This document shows, piece by piece, positions 1 through 5,270 of a stretch of 5,971 bases of DNA. Position 1 is the first letter of the stretch; the number at the start of each line of letters is the position of its first letter. Source of the stretch: Desulfobacterales bacterium (lineage in GTDB: Bacteria > Desulfobacterota > Desulfobacteria > Desulfobacterales > JAHEIW01); the NCBI GenBank assembly GCA_030145015.1, contig JAQYWI010000270.1:1-5971 (forward strand). The letters are read 5' to 3'. The position numbers were made by a program, and so were the translations under genes. Under the pieces are notes generated by a model. The model did no database searches. It worked only from the letters and a program-made list of their open reading frames with translations, and was not told the origin of the DNA.

Positions 1-460
1 TCTTAAATCCAAACGGCTATGCGCTGATGGGTACGTTGAGGCGGAGCAGCGTCTCTCAACCAAGACTGCCCACGATTTCCACCAAATAGCTGAAATGATG
101 GTATATCGGAGTCGACCTAAATTGATTGAATTTGCTGCAATCACTATGCCAACAAAAATTTTCTGTTAAATATGAACGAATTACAATGGTTACTGTTTTT
201 GCGGTGAATGTATTTCTGATGAATTGTATATATATTAAACAAGAAATTGAAACCCCAGCAAGAAATTCATACTTGCGTTTAATTAATAAACACAACCGTA
301 ACAGACAGTCAACATTGAAGACTTAAATGCGCAAAAAGAAGGAAATTCTTTCAGGATAGCAATTTCGTTCGATGGGTAGTTGTATACAAATGAAACAAAC
401 CCGGTTGCTTTGCTTTGCACGATATTAAAAAGGTCTAATAGAAATAATAACTTGGCTGCT
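1..460. other. AT-rich leader region without a convincing gene
   Basis: No supportable gene is seen in this stretch. A plus-strand frame is open from the left edge (base 2) to a TAA at 167-169, 55 codons, and could be the tail of a gene that starts outside the window. It has no recognisable motif, and 55 open codons at an edge are not significant. Overlapping short frames on both strands (126-326 plus from a TTG, 56-295 minus) lack a ribosome binding site and look like chance. The DNA is clearly more AT-rich than the gene that follows. The only structured items are a 10-bp palindrome at 380-389 and, just beyond this stretch, the sigma-54 promoter, which makes the right-hand part a likely regulatory region. 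Confidence 0.5.
380..389. promoter_or_regulatory. Candidate operator, palindrome TTGTATACAA (GntR-type)
   Basis: TTGTATACAA is a perfect 10-bp inverted repeat. It fits the general GntR-family operator pattern (GT and AC half sites, roughly yGTM-KACr). It lies 73 bp before the sigma-54 promoter and about 100 bp before the expected start site, a usual position for an upstream regulatory site. A sigma-54 promoter needs an AAA+ activator whose site is normally a longer dyad, so this could be a separate repressor site or chance. No regulator gene is in the window. Confidence 0.3.
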
Positions 461-461
461 A

Positions 462-477
462 TGGCGTGATTGTTGCA
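462..477 (+). promoter_or_regulatory. Sigma-54 (RpoN) -24/-12 promoter for the acyl-CoA dehydrogenase gene
   Basis: The sequence TGGCGTGATTGTTGCA matches the RpoN consensus TGGCACGrNNNTTGCW at every specified base except the A and C at positions 5 and 6. The invariant GG (463-464) and GC (475-476) have the required ten bases between them. Transcription would begin near 488, giving a leader of about 40 nt with an AGGAGG ribosome binding site at 516-521. This implies control by an enhancer-binding AAA+ activator, for example one sensing the carbon source. The activator is not in the window. Confidence 0.6.
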
Positions 478-515
478 GAAAAATCTTATCAGTATCTTAA
501 ACTGAATACTTCAAG

Positions 516-521
516 AGGAGG
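516..521 (+). promoter_or_regulatory. Ribosome binding site of the acyl-CoA dehydrogenase gene
   Basis: A perfect AGGAGG lies nine bases before the ATG at 531. It fixes the start codon and gives a protein whose N-terminus matches the usual start of acyl-CoA dehydrogenases. Confidence 0.85.
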
Positions 522-530
522 AGAAACGGT

Positions 531-1679
531 ATGATCGACAGTTTATTAAGTCAAGAAAATAAAATGTTCCGGGATGCGGTCAGAAAATTTGCCGAAGAGA
601 AAATTGCGCCCAATGTTAAGTCCTGGGAAAAAGAAGCAAAATATCCGGATGAATATTATAAATATCTTGCGGAAATGGGCTTTCTGGGACTCTTGGTGCC
701 CGAAAAGTACGAAGGTGCCGGCGGTTCAATGATAGATTTGGCAATTCTGTGCGAGGAAATGGGACGGGCCGGTGTCTCCATTCCGCTGACCCATGTTTCC
801 GCCTGCTGCCGGGCAATCGTACACCAGGGCACCGAAGATCAGAAAAGAAGATATTTGCCCGATATGGCATCCGGGAAAAAGATCGGTGCTTACTGTCAAA
901 CCGAACCGAATGCCGGATCGGACGCCGGCAATATGTCTTCCTTTGCTGAAAAAAAGAACGGATATTACTTGCTTAATGGGCGGAAGGTTTTTATATCCAA
1001 CGGAAGAATTGCAGGGGTGTTTATCGTATTGGCCAAAACGCAGAAAAACCTGCCAAAACCGTCGAAAGGTATCGCCATGTTCATCGTCGATGCCGATACG
1101 CCCGGGGTTTCTGTCGGAAAGACAGAGGAGTTGATGGGGCGCCACTGCTCGACGCTCGATGAAATAATCTTCGAAGATGCCAAAGTTCCGGAGGAAAACC
1201 TGTTGATTCCGGCTGGCGGCAAAGGGTTTAAGGAGATAATGAACGAATTCAATTCGGAGCGCTGTGGCAATTCAGCCTTTTGTGTCGGTTTTGCACAGGG
1301 GGCCTATGAGCGCACGCTGCGGTATTGCAAAGAGCGGGTTCAGTTTGGAAAACCGATTTCTGAGCTTCAGGGAATTCGCTGGATCTTAGCTGAAATGGCC
1401 ATCAAAATCCAGGCCGCCCGCCTTCTCATTTACGACGCGCTGATTAAATCGGAAAAACGAGGCAAGATGATTGCCAAAGAGGCTTCCATGGCCAAGAAAT
1501 TTGCAAACGAGATGGCGGTTTGGGTCTGTGACCAGGCGATTCAATTACATGGCGCCTATGGTTATACAGCCGATTATGAAGTCGAGCGCTATTACAGAGA
1601 TGTTCGGGGCTGGTCGATGGGCGGGGGTACCACCCAGGTTTGCTTAAACAGAATTGCGTATCAGATCTTAAAAGAATAA
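531..1679 (+). CDS. Acyl-CoA dehydrogenase (FAD, ETF-linked)
   Basis: A cytoplasmic flavoenzyme that would introduce an alpha,beta double bond into an acyl-CoA and pass electrons to electron-transfer flavoprotein. Its 382 residues equal the normal family length, with all three domains: an N-terminal helical domain (about 1-115), a middle beta domain (about 118-225) with the signature YCQTEPNAGSD at 121-131, and a C-terminal helical domain (about 230-382) with RVQFGKPI at 269-276 and QLHGAYGY at 338-345. The usual catalytic Glu before the C-terminal GT is absent: MGGGTTQV (363-370) stands where short- and medium-chain enzymes have an EGT motif. Instead E243 in NSERCGNSAF aligns with the catalytic Glu that isovaleryl-CoA and long-chain dehydrogenases carry on helix G. 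The enzyme therefore looks active, in the isovaleryl/long-chain layout. The substrate cannot be read from sequence; branched, aromatic-derived or alicyclic acyl-CoA are all possible. The sigma-54 promoter and following terminator make it a single-gene unit. Confidence 0.93.
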   Translation: MIDSLLSQENKMFRDAVRKFAEEKIAPNVKSWEKEAKYPDEYYKYLAEMGFLGLLVPEKYEGAGGSMIDLAILCEEMGRAGVSIPLTHVSACCRAIVHQGTEDQKRRYLPDMASGKKIGAYCQTEPNAGSDAGNMSSFAEKKNGYYLLNGRKVFISNGRIAGVFIVLAKTQKNLPKPSKGIAMFIVDADTPGVSVGKTEELMGRHCSTLDEIIFEDAKVPEENLLIPAGGKGFKEIMNEFNSERCGNSAFCVGFAQGAYERTLRYCKERVQFGKPISELQGIRWILAEMAIKIQAARLLIYDALIKSEKRGKMIAKEASMAKKFANEMAVWVCDQAIQLHGAYGYTADYEVERYYRDVRGWSMGGGTTQVCLNRIAYQILKE

Positions 1680-1682
1680 GAT

Positions 1683-1710
1683 ACCGGCTGGAACACCAGA
1701 TCCGGTTTTT
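1683..1710 (+). terminator. Rho-independent terminator after the acyl-CoA dehydrogenase gene
   Basis: ACCGG (1683-1687) and CTGG (1688-1691) pair with CCAG (1696-1699) and CCGGT (1702-1706) around an AACA loop, with a two-base AT bulge at 1700-1701. Five T residues (1706-1710) and then ATATT follow. The hairpin begins 4 nt after the stop codon, so hutI is probably transcribed from its own promoter. Confidence 0.75.
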
Positions 1711-1770
1711 ATATTCCCCGGTAAAAAAGGAATTTTTTGCACTTCATTCAGCTTCATTAACCATCGGGTC

Positions 1771-1777
1771 AAGGAGG
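1771..1777 (+). promoter_or_regulatory. Ribosome binding site that selects the TTG start of hutI
   Basis: AAGGAGG lies ten bases before TTG at 1788. There is no in-frame ATG between the upstream stop (1758-1760) and residue 24. Starting at that later Met would remove the first beta strand ([12 protein letters not shown]) conserved in imidazolonepropionases. TTG at 1788 is therefore the start. Confidence 0.85.
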
Positions 1778-1787
1778 CCGACATAAA

Positions 1788-3065
1788 TTGAGTCCACCCA
1801 AAAATCAGCTTTCTGATAAAATCGACTCACTCTGGGTCAATATCCACCTGGCCACAATGACCCAAACCGGTCCATACGGCATGGTAGAAGACGGCGCTTT
1901 GGCCCTCTGCGAAGGGAAGATTGACTGGATCGGGAAAAGAAATGAACTGCCCGCCGATCAGGAATCCAGGGCCGCCAAAGTTTATGACGCTGGGGGTGGA
2001 TGGGTCACCCCCGGCCTTGTAGATTGCCATACCCATCTCGTCTATGGCGGCAGCCGTGCGCATGAATTTGAAATGCGTCTTCAGGGAGCGACCTATGAAG
2101 AAATAGCTCGCCAGGGTGGCGGCATCAGATCAACGGTCAGCGCCACCCGTGAGGCGGATGCGAAATCGTTGCTTAATCAAAGCGTTCCCCGGCTGGTCGC
2201 TCTTATGGCCGAAGGGGTCACCACTGTGGAAATAAAGTCCGGCTACGGGCTGGATCTGGAAACCGAAATCCGCATGTTGCGCGTCGCACGCACACTGGGC
2301 GAAAAATATCCGGTAACGGTTGTGCCCACCTTTCTGGGCGCCCATGCTCTGCCACCTGAATATGAAGGCAAAAGCGATCAATACATCGACTTCGTCTGCA
2401 ATGAAGTCCTGCCGCAGGTCGCCGCTCAAAACCTGGCCGTAGCGGTCGATGTCTTTTGCGAAGGCATCGGATTTACGCCCGCGCAGACCAAACGAATATT
2501 CGAAGCCGCAAAAAAAATGGGCCTGGCGGTCAAACTTCATGCCGAACAGCTTTCAGACCTGGGCGGCACAATACTGGCCGCGCAGTACGGGGCGCTTTCA
2601 GCGGATCATCTGGAATATATCTCAGAGGAGGGCGTGAAGGCCATGGCTGATAGCGGCACCGTGGCAGTTTTGCTCCCCGGCGCCTTTTACTTCCTGCGCG
2701 AAACAAAATTGCCGCCGATCGATCTTCTGCGCCGCTATGCGGTTCCCATCGCGCTGTCCACCGACTGCAATCCCGGCAGCAGCCCTGCAGTTTCGCTGCT
2801 ATTGATGCTCAACATGGCCTGTACGCTCTTCAGGCTGACGCCGGAAGAAGCCCTGGCAGGCATTACCCGCAACGGCGCCCGGGCCCTCGGACTGCAGGAT
2901 CGCATCGGCACCCTTGAACCGGGGAAGGACGCGGATTTTGTGATCTGGGATATTGCCGAACCCGCAGAGCTCACCTACCGCATCGGCGCAAATCCCTTGA
3001 AAAATGTGGTCAGACAGGGGAATCTAATCAGGACCAGAGAGCCCAACACATTATCGGAATATTGA
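1788..3065 (+). CDS. hutI: Imidazolonepropionase
   Basis: Hydrolyses 4-imidazolone-5-propanoate to N-formimino-L-glutamate, the third step of histidine degradation, in the cytoplasm. At 425 residues it is slightly longer than the usual 405-420. It is an amidohydrolase-fold protein: an N-terminal beta-sandwich strand, the metal motif HTH (H81, H83) in [20 protein letters not shown]251 in KLHAEQ and D326 in [10 protein letters not shown], plus a C-terminal sandwich part ([15 protein letters not shown], 375-389). The active-site residues known from the Bacillus subtilis enzyme are all present at matching places: R90, Y103, Y153, H186, E254 and H274. The enzyme should be functional. No hutH, hutU, hutF, hutG or ftcD lies in the window, so the rest of the pathway must be encoded elsewhere. 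The start is TTG. The stop is followed after one base by the start of the next gene, suggesting translational coupling. Confidence 0.97.
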   Translation: MSPPKNQLSDKIDSLWVNIHLATMTQTGPYGMVEDGALALCEGKIDWIGKRNELPADQESRAAKVYDAGGGWVTPGLVDCHTHLVYGGSRAHEFEMRLQGATYEEIARQGGGIRSTVSATREADAKSLLNQSVPRLVALMAEGVTTVEIKSGYGLDLETEIRMLRVARTLGEKYPVTVVPTFLGAHALPPEYEGKSDQYIDFVCNEVLPQVAAQNLAVAVDVFCEGIGFTPAQTKRIFEAAKKMGLAVKLHAEQLSDLGGTILAAQYGALSADHLEYISEEGVKAMADSGTVAVLLPGAFYFLRETKLPPIDLLRRYAVPIALSTDCNPGSSPAVSLLLMLNMACTLFRLTPEEALAGITRNGARALGLQDRIGTLEPGKDADFVIWDIAEPAELTYRIGANPLKNVVRQGNLIRTREPNTLSEY

Positions 3066-3066
3066 T

Positions 3067-3348
3067 ATGGATTATCCTTGTTACATAGATTTTTATAAGA
3101 AGCAGGTAGATAGGTCGGAGGAAGAGCTTTTTGTCTGTCCATTTTGCTCTAACGATTTATCCCCTCTAAAAAGGAAAGAGGAAGGCCGGAGACAATTCGT
3201 AACCGAGATTTGCCCGCAATGTAAGAATTTTGTGACATTAGATCTTTATTGCGGAATCGCGCTGAAACCATTTAAGAGAAAGGATTTAATTGCTATATTC
3301 GTCATTTTATGCTGCGTATCTGCATATCTTATACTCATATTAATCTAA
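3067..3348 (+). CDS. Small zinc-ribbon-like protein with a C-terminal membrane anchor
   Basis: Family not recognised. The 93-residue protein has two CxxC pairs, CPFC at 24-27 and CPQC at 49-52, spaced as in a zinc ribbon. Two further cysteines (C5, C62) follow no clear pattern. A strongly hydrophobic stretch from about 74 to 93 (LIAIFVILCCVSAYLILILI) ends the protein and is preceded by the basic KPFKRK. This predicts a tail anchor with the metal-binding domain in the cytoplasm. The ATG comes one base after the hutI stop with only a weak GGAA (3056-3059) as ribosome binding site, so translation probably depends on ribosomes leaving hutI. Base composition is more AT-rich than hutI, which may indicate a separate origin. 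Nothing in the sequence ties its role to histidine breakdown. The zinc-ribbon and anchor reading is well supported, the function unknown. Confidence 0.72.
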   Translation: MDYPCYIDFYKKQVDRSEEELFVCPFCSNDLSPLKRKEEGRRQFVTEICPQCKNFVTLDLYCGIALKPFKRKDLIAIFVILCCVSAYLILILI

Positions 3349-3408
3349 TCTCATAATATTCCTCCCGCCAAATATGGTAAGCTTTGTCTGATTTATTTCA
3401 GCTTTGAG

Positions 3409-3426
3409 TCTTATCTTGAGATAAGA
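3409..3426. repeat. 18-nt palindrome / hairpin
   Basis: TCTTATCT and AGATAAGA are perfect inverted arms separated by TG (as RNA, a 7-bp stem with a TTGA tetraloop). It lies 60 nt after the small zinc-ribbon gene. No T-run follows, so it is not a standard intrinsic terminator. It could stabilise the 3' end of the hutI transcript or be a protein-binding site. Confidence 0.5.
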
Positions 3427-3675
3427 ATAGACCTATCCCTTTGAAATGGCTATTCACTCAAAATCATGGTCGGTAATTTTATCTTTATGATCTATATCGA
3501 AACCCACAATTTCTTTGGACTTTGTCTTTCGGCTATCTATACAATCGACATCGGCCAGGATCTGTTTAGAATTGGCAATCGCAATGCAAAAGTAAATTTT
3601 CCGATATAAAAGGATCAAAAACACAATAAAAAATCCTGACATTCGTTGTAAGCGTTTAGTCCATTGCCAGATTAA

Positions 3676-3729
3676 GCCGGAAAACGACCCGTCATGGCAT
3701 CAGGAGAACTATTCAGGCCGAAAAACGAC
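3676..3729 (+). repeat. Pair of 13-nt direct repeats
   Basis: GCCGGAAAACGAC (3676-3688) and GCCGAAAAACGAC (3717-3729) differ at one base, and their starts are 41 bp apart, about four helical turns. They lie about 130-180 bp upstream of the nifS-like gene. They could be two binding sites for one regulator on the same DNA face, or a small duplication. Confidence 0.45.
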
Positions 3730-3805
3730 ATATCCATTTAGCGGAAAGCCAATGATAAGTTTCTAAAGCCAAGCTGGTATTCAAACCTCTAATTTGTTAT
3801 ATTCA

Positions 3806-3845
3806 AATCCAGTACTCCAGTTCTCCATCACTCCATTACTCCAAG
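3806..3845 (+). repeat. Tandem octamer array (five units) abutting the nifS-like RBS
   Basis: Five units with an exact 8-bp period: AATCCAGT, ACTCCAGT, TCTCCATC, ACTCCATT, ACTCCAAG. The core TCCA is invariant and the flanks drift. The last unit merges with the AAGGAG ribosome binding site (3843-3848). Because each CTCC core complements GGAG, the units could pair with the ribosome binding site; TTCTCC at 3821-3826 is a perfect 6-bp complement of GGAGAA at 3845-3850. Confidence 0.7.
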
Positions 3846-3848
3846 GAG
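3843..3848 (+). promoter_or_regulatory. Ribosome binding site of the nifS-like gene
   Basis: AAGGAG lies ten bases before the ATG at 3859. This start gives the standard N-terminus of the family (PIYLDYNATTP). Confidence 0.8.
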
Positions 3849-3858
3849 AAATACCATC

Positions 3859-4998
3859 ATGCCCAAACCCATCTACCTTGATTATAACGCCACCACCCCG
3901 CATGACCCGGAAGTCATTGCGGCCATGCGGCCTTTCTTCGAAGAAGAATTCGGCAACCCGTCGAGTTCCCATTATTACGGCACCCAACCCAAACGGGCCG
4001 TCATCAAAGCTCGCACGCAAATTGCGGCCCTTCTAAACTGCCGGCCCGAAGAAATTATTTTCACCAGTGGGGGAACGGAATCAAACAATTTCGCCATTAA
4101 AGGCTGTGCCCAAGCCTTCCGTCATAAAGGCAATCATATCATTACCTCCCAAATTGAACATCCGGCTGTCATCGAGGTGTGCAATTTTTTGAAAACCACG
4201 GGTTATGAAGTCACCTATTTGCCGGTCGACGAATTCGGCTTGATACAGATAGAAGATCTGAAAGCGGCCATAAAAAAAGAAACCATTCTGATATCCATCA
4301 TGCACACCAACAATGAGGTCGGCAGCGCTCAGCCGATTGAAGAAATCTCAAAACTGGCCAAAAAACACGACATTGTTTTTCATACCGATGCGGCCCAGTC
4401 CGTGGGGAAAATGCCGGTTGATGTCAACCGCCCGGAGGTGGATCTGCTGTCGATCGCCGGCCATAAGGTTTACGCACCCAAGGGTGTCGGCGCCCTTTAC
4501 ATTCGACAGGATTTGGCACCGGCCAAATTGATGCACGGTGCCGGCCAGGAAATGGCCGTCCGGCCCGGGACCGAAAATGTGCTTGAAATTGTCGGGTTGG
4601 GTATGGCCTGTGAAATTGCCGCACGCGATCTGGAAAAAAACATGACCCATATGCGGACGATGCGCGACAGGCTTTTTGAGGGCATTAAAAATGAAGGTGA
4701 TCAGGTGAAACTCAACGGGCATCCGCAAAAACGACTGCCCAACACGTTGAGCATTTCATTTTTGGGTTTGGAGGCCAATCGCATTCTGGATGCAATTGGA
4801 ACCGAGGTGGCCGCTTCCGCCGGCGCTGCCTGTCATTCCGGCACGGTACAAATTTCCGACGTGCTCAAAGCCATGCATGTTCCCCTGGAGTGGGCCAAGG
4901 GCACCTTAAGGTTAACCACCGGGCGCATGACCACCGCAGCGGATATCGATAAAGCGGTTGAGGTTATCTGCGCGGCCGTAAAAAACCTTAAGAGCTAA
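3859..4998 (+). CDS. Cysteine desulfurase / selenocysteine lyase-like PLP enzyme (NifS family)
   Basis: A cytoplasmic class V aminotransferase-fold enzyme that takes sulfur from cysteine, or selenium from selenocysteine, as an enzyme-bound persulfide or selenide, leaving alanine. Visible features over 379 residues: DYNATTP (8-14), GNPSSSH (32-38), TSGGTESNN (69-77), the PLP-stacking H101 in IEHPAV, D177 and Q180 in HTDAAQS, the Schiff-base lysine K203 in AGHKVYAPKG, RPGTEN (235-240), and the catalytic cysteine C325 in SAGAACHSG. The cysteine loop has the group I (NifS/IscS) length, but its sequence is GAACHS rather than the usual GSACTS. GAACHS is what I recall from animal selenocysteine lyase, so selenium chemistry is possible. 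No iscU, nifU, iscR or selD is adjacent, so it is not part of a standard Fe-S operon. It may serve Fe-S assembly, tRNA thiolation or selenium supply. The C-terminus is shorter than IscS (404 residues). Confidence 0.93.
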   Translation: MPKPIYLDYNATTPHDPEVIAAMRPFFEEEFGNPSSSHYYGTQPKRAVIKARTQIAALLNCRPEEIIFTSGGTESNNFAIKGCAQAFRHKGNHIITSQIEHPAVIEVCNFLKTTGYEVTYLPVDEFGLIQIEDLKAAIKKETILISIMHTNNEVGSAQPIEEISKLAKKHDIVFHTDAAQSVGKMPVDVNRPEVDLLSIAGHKVYAPKGVGALYIRQDLAPAKLMHGAGQEMAVRPGTENVLEIVGLGMACEIAARDLEKNMTHMRTMRDRLFEGIKNEGDQVKLNGHPQKRLPNTLSISFLGLEANRILDAIGTEVAASAGAACHSGTVQISDVLKAMHVPLEWAKGTLRLTTGRMTTAADIDKAVEVICAAVKNLKS

Positions 4999-5002
4999 GT
5001 AA

Positions 5003-5025
5003 TGAGGGCTGAGGACTGAGAGGGC
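5003..5025 (+). repeat. Short heptamer tandem repeat after the nifS-like gene
   Basis: TGAGGGC, TGAGGAC and TGAGAGGGC follow one another directly, 4 nt after the stop codon. It is a small low-complexity array, so this gene has short tandem repeats close to both ends. No function can be read from it. Confidence 0.5.
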
Positions 5026-5071
5026 AGCTCATAGCATAAAGAAAAAGAATGATTTAAAATGGTCTTTAGAT

Positions 5072-5110
5072 TAGAACCCGTCACCAAAAGGGTGGCTTAG
5101 TGTTCAGGGC
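5072..5110 (+). repeat. Left terminal inverted repeat of the MITE-like element
   Basis: Starts TAGAACCC, then a CCAAAAGGG core and CTTAGTG. Compared with the reverse complement of 5233-5270 it has five mismatches and one extra base (A5083). Confidence 0.7.
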
Positions 5111-5119
5111 AAGGCGCAG

Positions 5120-5170
5120 ACCGATTCAAAAGCGGAGCGTACACGGAGTACGTGAGCATTTTGAATCGGT
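5120..5170. repeat. Compound palindrome inside the MITE-like element
   Basis: ACCGATTCAAAA (5120-5131) and TTTTGAATCGGT (5159-5170) are perfect 12-bp inverted arms. Between them CGTAC (5138-5142) pairs with GTACG (5148-5152) around ACGGA, and GC (5132-5133) can pair with GC (5156-5157). The result is a long two-tier hairpin in DNA or RNA. No T-run follows, so it is not a classical terminator, although it could slow or end transcription from both convergent genes. Confidence 0.75.
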
Positions 5171-5210
5171 TTGATTCATTCCTTAATATTTATATAATTA
5201 GATGTGAAAT

Positions 5211-5224
5211 CCCGATTTAGCGGG
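5211..5224 (-). terminator. Weak candidate hairpin downstream of the minus-strand gene
   Basis: Read on the minus strand, CCCG, loop CTAAAT, CGGG and then ATTTCA follow the gene by about 45 nt. The four-pair stem and poor T-run make it marginal. The larger palindrome further on may matter more. Confidence 0.2.
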
Positions 5225-5232
5225 GCAACACG

Positions 5233-5270
5233 GCCATGGACACTAAGACGCCCTTTTGGGATGGGTTCTA
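5233..5270 (-). repeat. Right terminal inverted repeat of the MITE-like element
   Basis: Inverted partner of 5072-5110. Its outermost three bases on the minus strand, TAG at 5270-5268, are also the stop codon of the convergent gene. Confidence 0.7.

Larger units (their letters stand above)
3349..3805. other. Long spacer without a convincing gene
   Basis: AT-rich, non-coding as far as can be seen. A minus-strand frame at 3454-3642 (62 codons, ATG, hydrophobic first 13 residues) has no ribosome binding site. A plus-strand frame over the same bases is also open for about 47 codons, so neither is persuasive; the minus frame could still be a small membrane peptide. The stretch contains a palindrome (3409-3426) and two 13-nt direct repeats (3676-3688, 3717-3729), described separately. 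A -10-like TATATT at 3798-3803 lacks a good -35 box. Confidence 0.5.
5072..5270. mobile_element. MITE-like element with terminal inverted repeats and TA ends
   Basis: A roughly 199-bp non-coding element bounded by imperfect terminal inverted repeats, 5072-5110 and 5233-5270, matching at 33 of 39 positions with one single-base gap. Both outer ends read TAGAACCC inward, so TA flanks the element on both sides, as in TA-targeting Tc1/mariner (IS630-type) transposition. There is no room for a transposase, so movement would need one supplied elsewhere. The interior holds a strong palindrome (5120-5170) and an AT-rich stretch (about 5171-5205). It lies between two convergent genes, and the right end overlaps the stop codon of the minus-strand gene. 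The family is not identified. The TA duplication is inferred, because TA could also be part of the repeat itself. Confidence 0.65.

Noticed and set aside
2..169. Open frame from the left edge as a truncated gene tail
   Set aside because: 55 codons with no recognisable motif at a window edge; chance is a sufficient explanation, although a real gene end cannot be excluded.
126..326. Short plus-strand frame from a TTG
   Set aside because: No ribosome binding site, AT-rich chance-like composition, and it overlaps other equally open frames.
726..1145. Long minus-strand frame inside the acyl-CoA dehydrogenase gene
   Set aside because: It is the antisense shadow of a clearly real gene.
1729..1740. 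Possible sigma-54 promoter before hutI (GG ... TTGC)
   Set aside because: Only eight bases separate GG and GC; ten are required.
3454..3642. Minus-strand 62-residue frame with a hydrophobic N-terminus
   Set aside because: No ribosome binding site, and the opposite strand is also open over the same bases; kept only as a remark in the spacer entry.
3775..3803. Sigma-70 promoter before the nifS-like gene
   Set aside because: TATATT is a fair -10 box, but the -35 region TGGTAT is a poor match, so it is not listed as a feature.
3806..3845. CRISPR-like array
   Set aside because: The units are 8 bp with no spacers; this is a simple tandem repeat.
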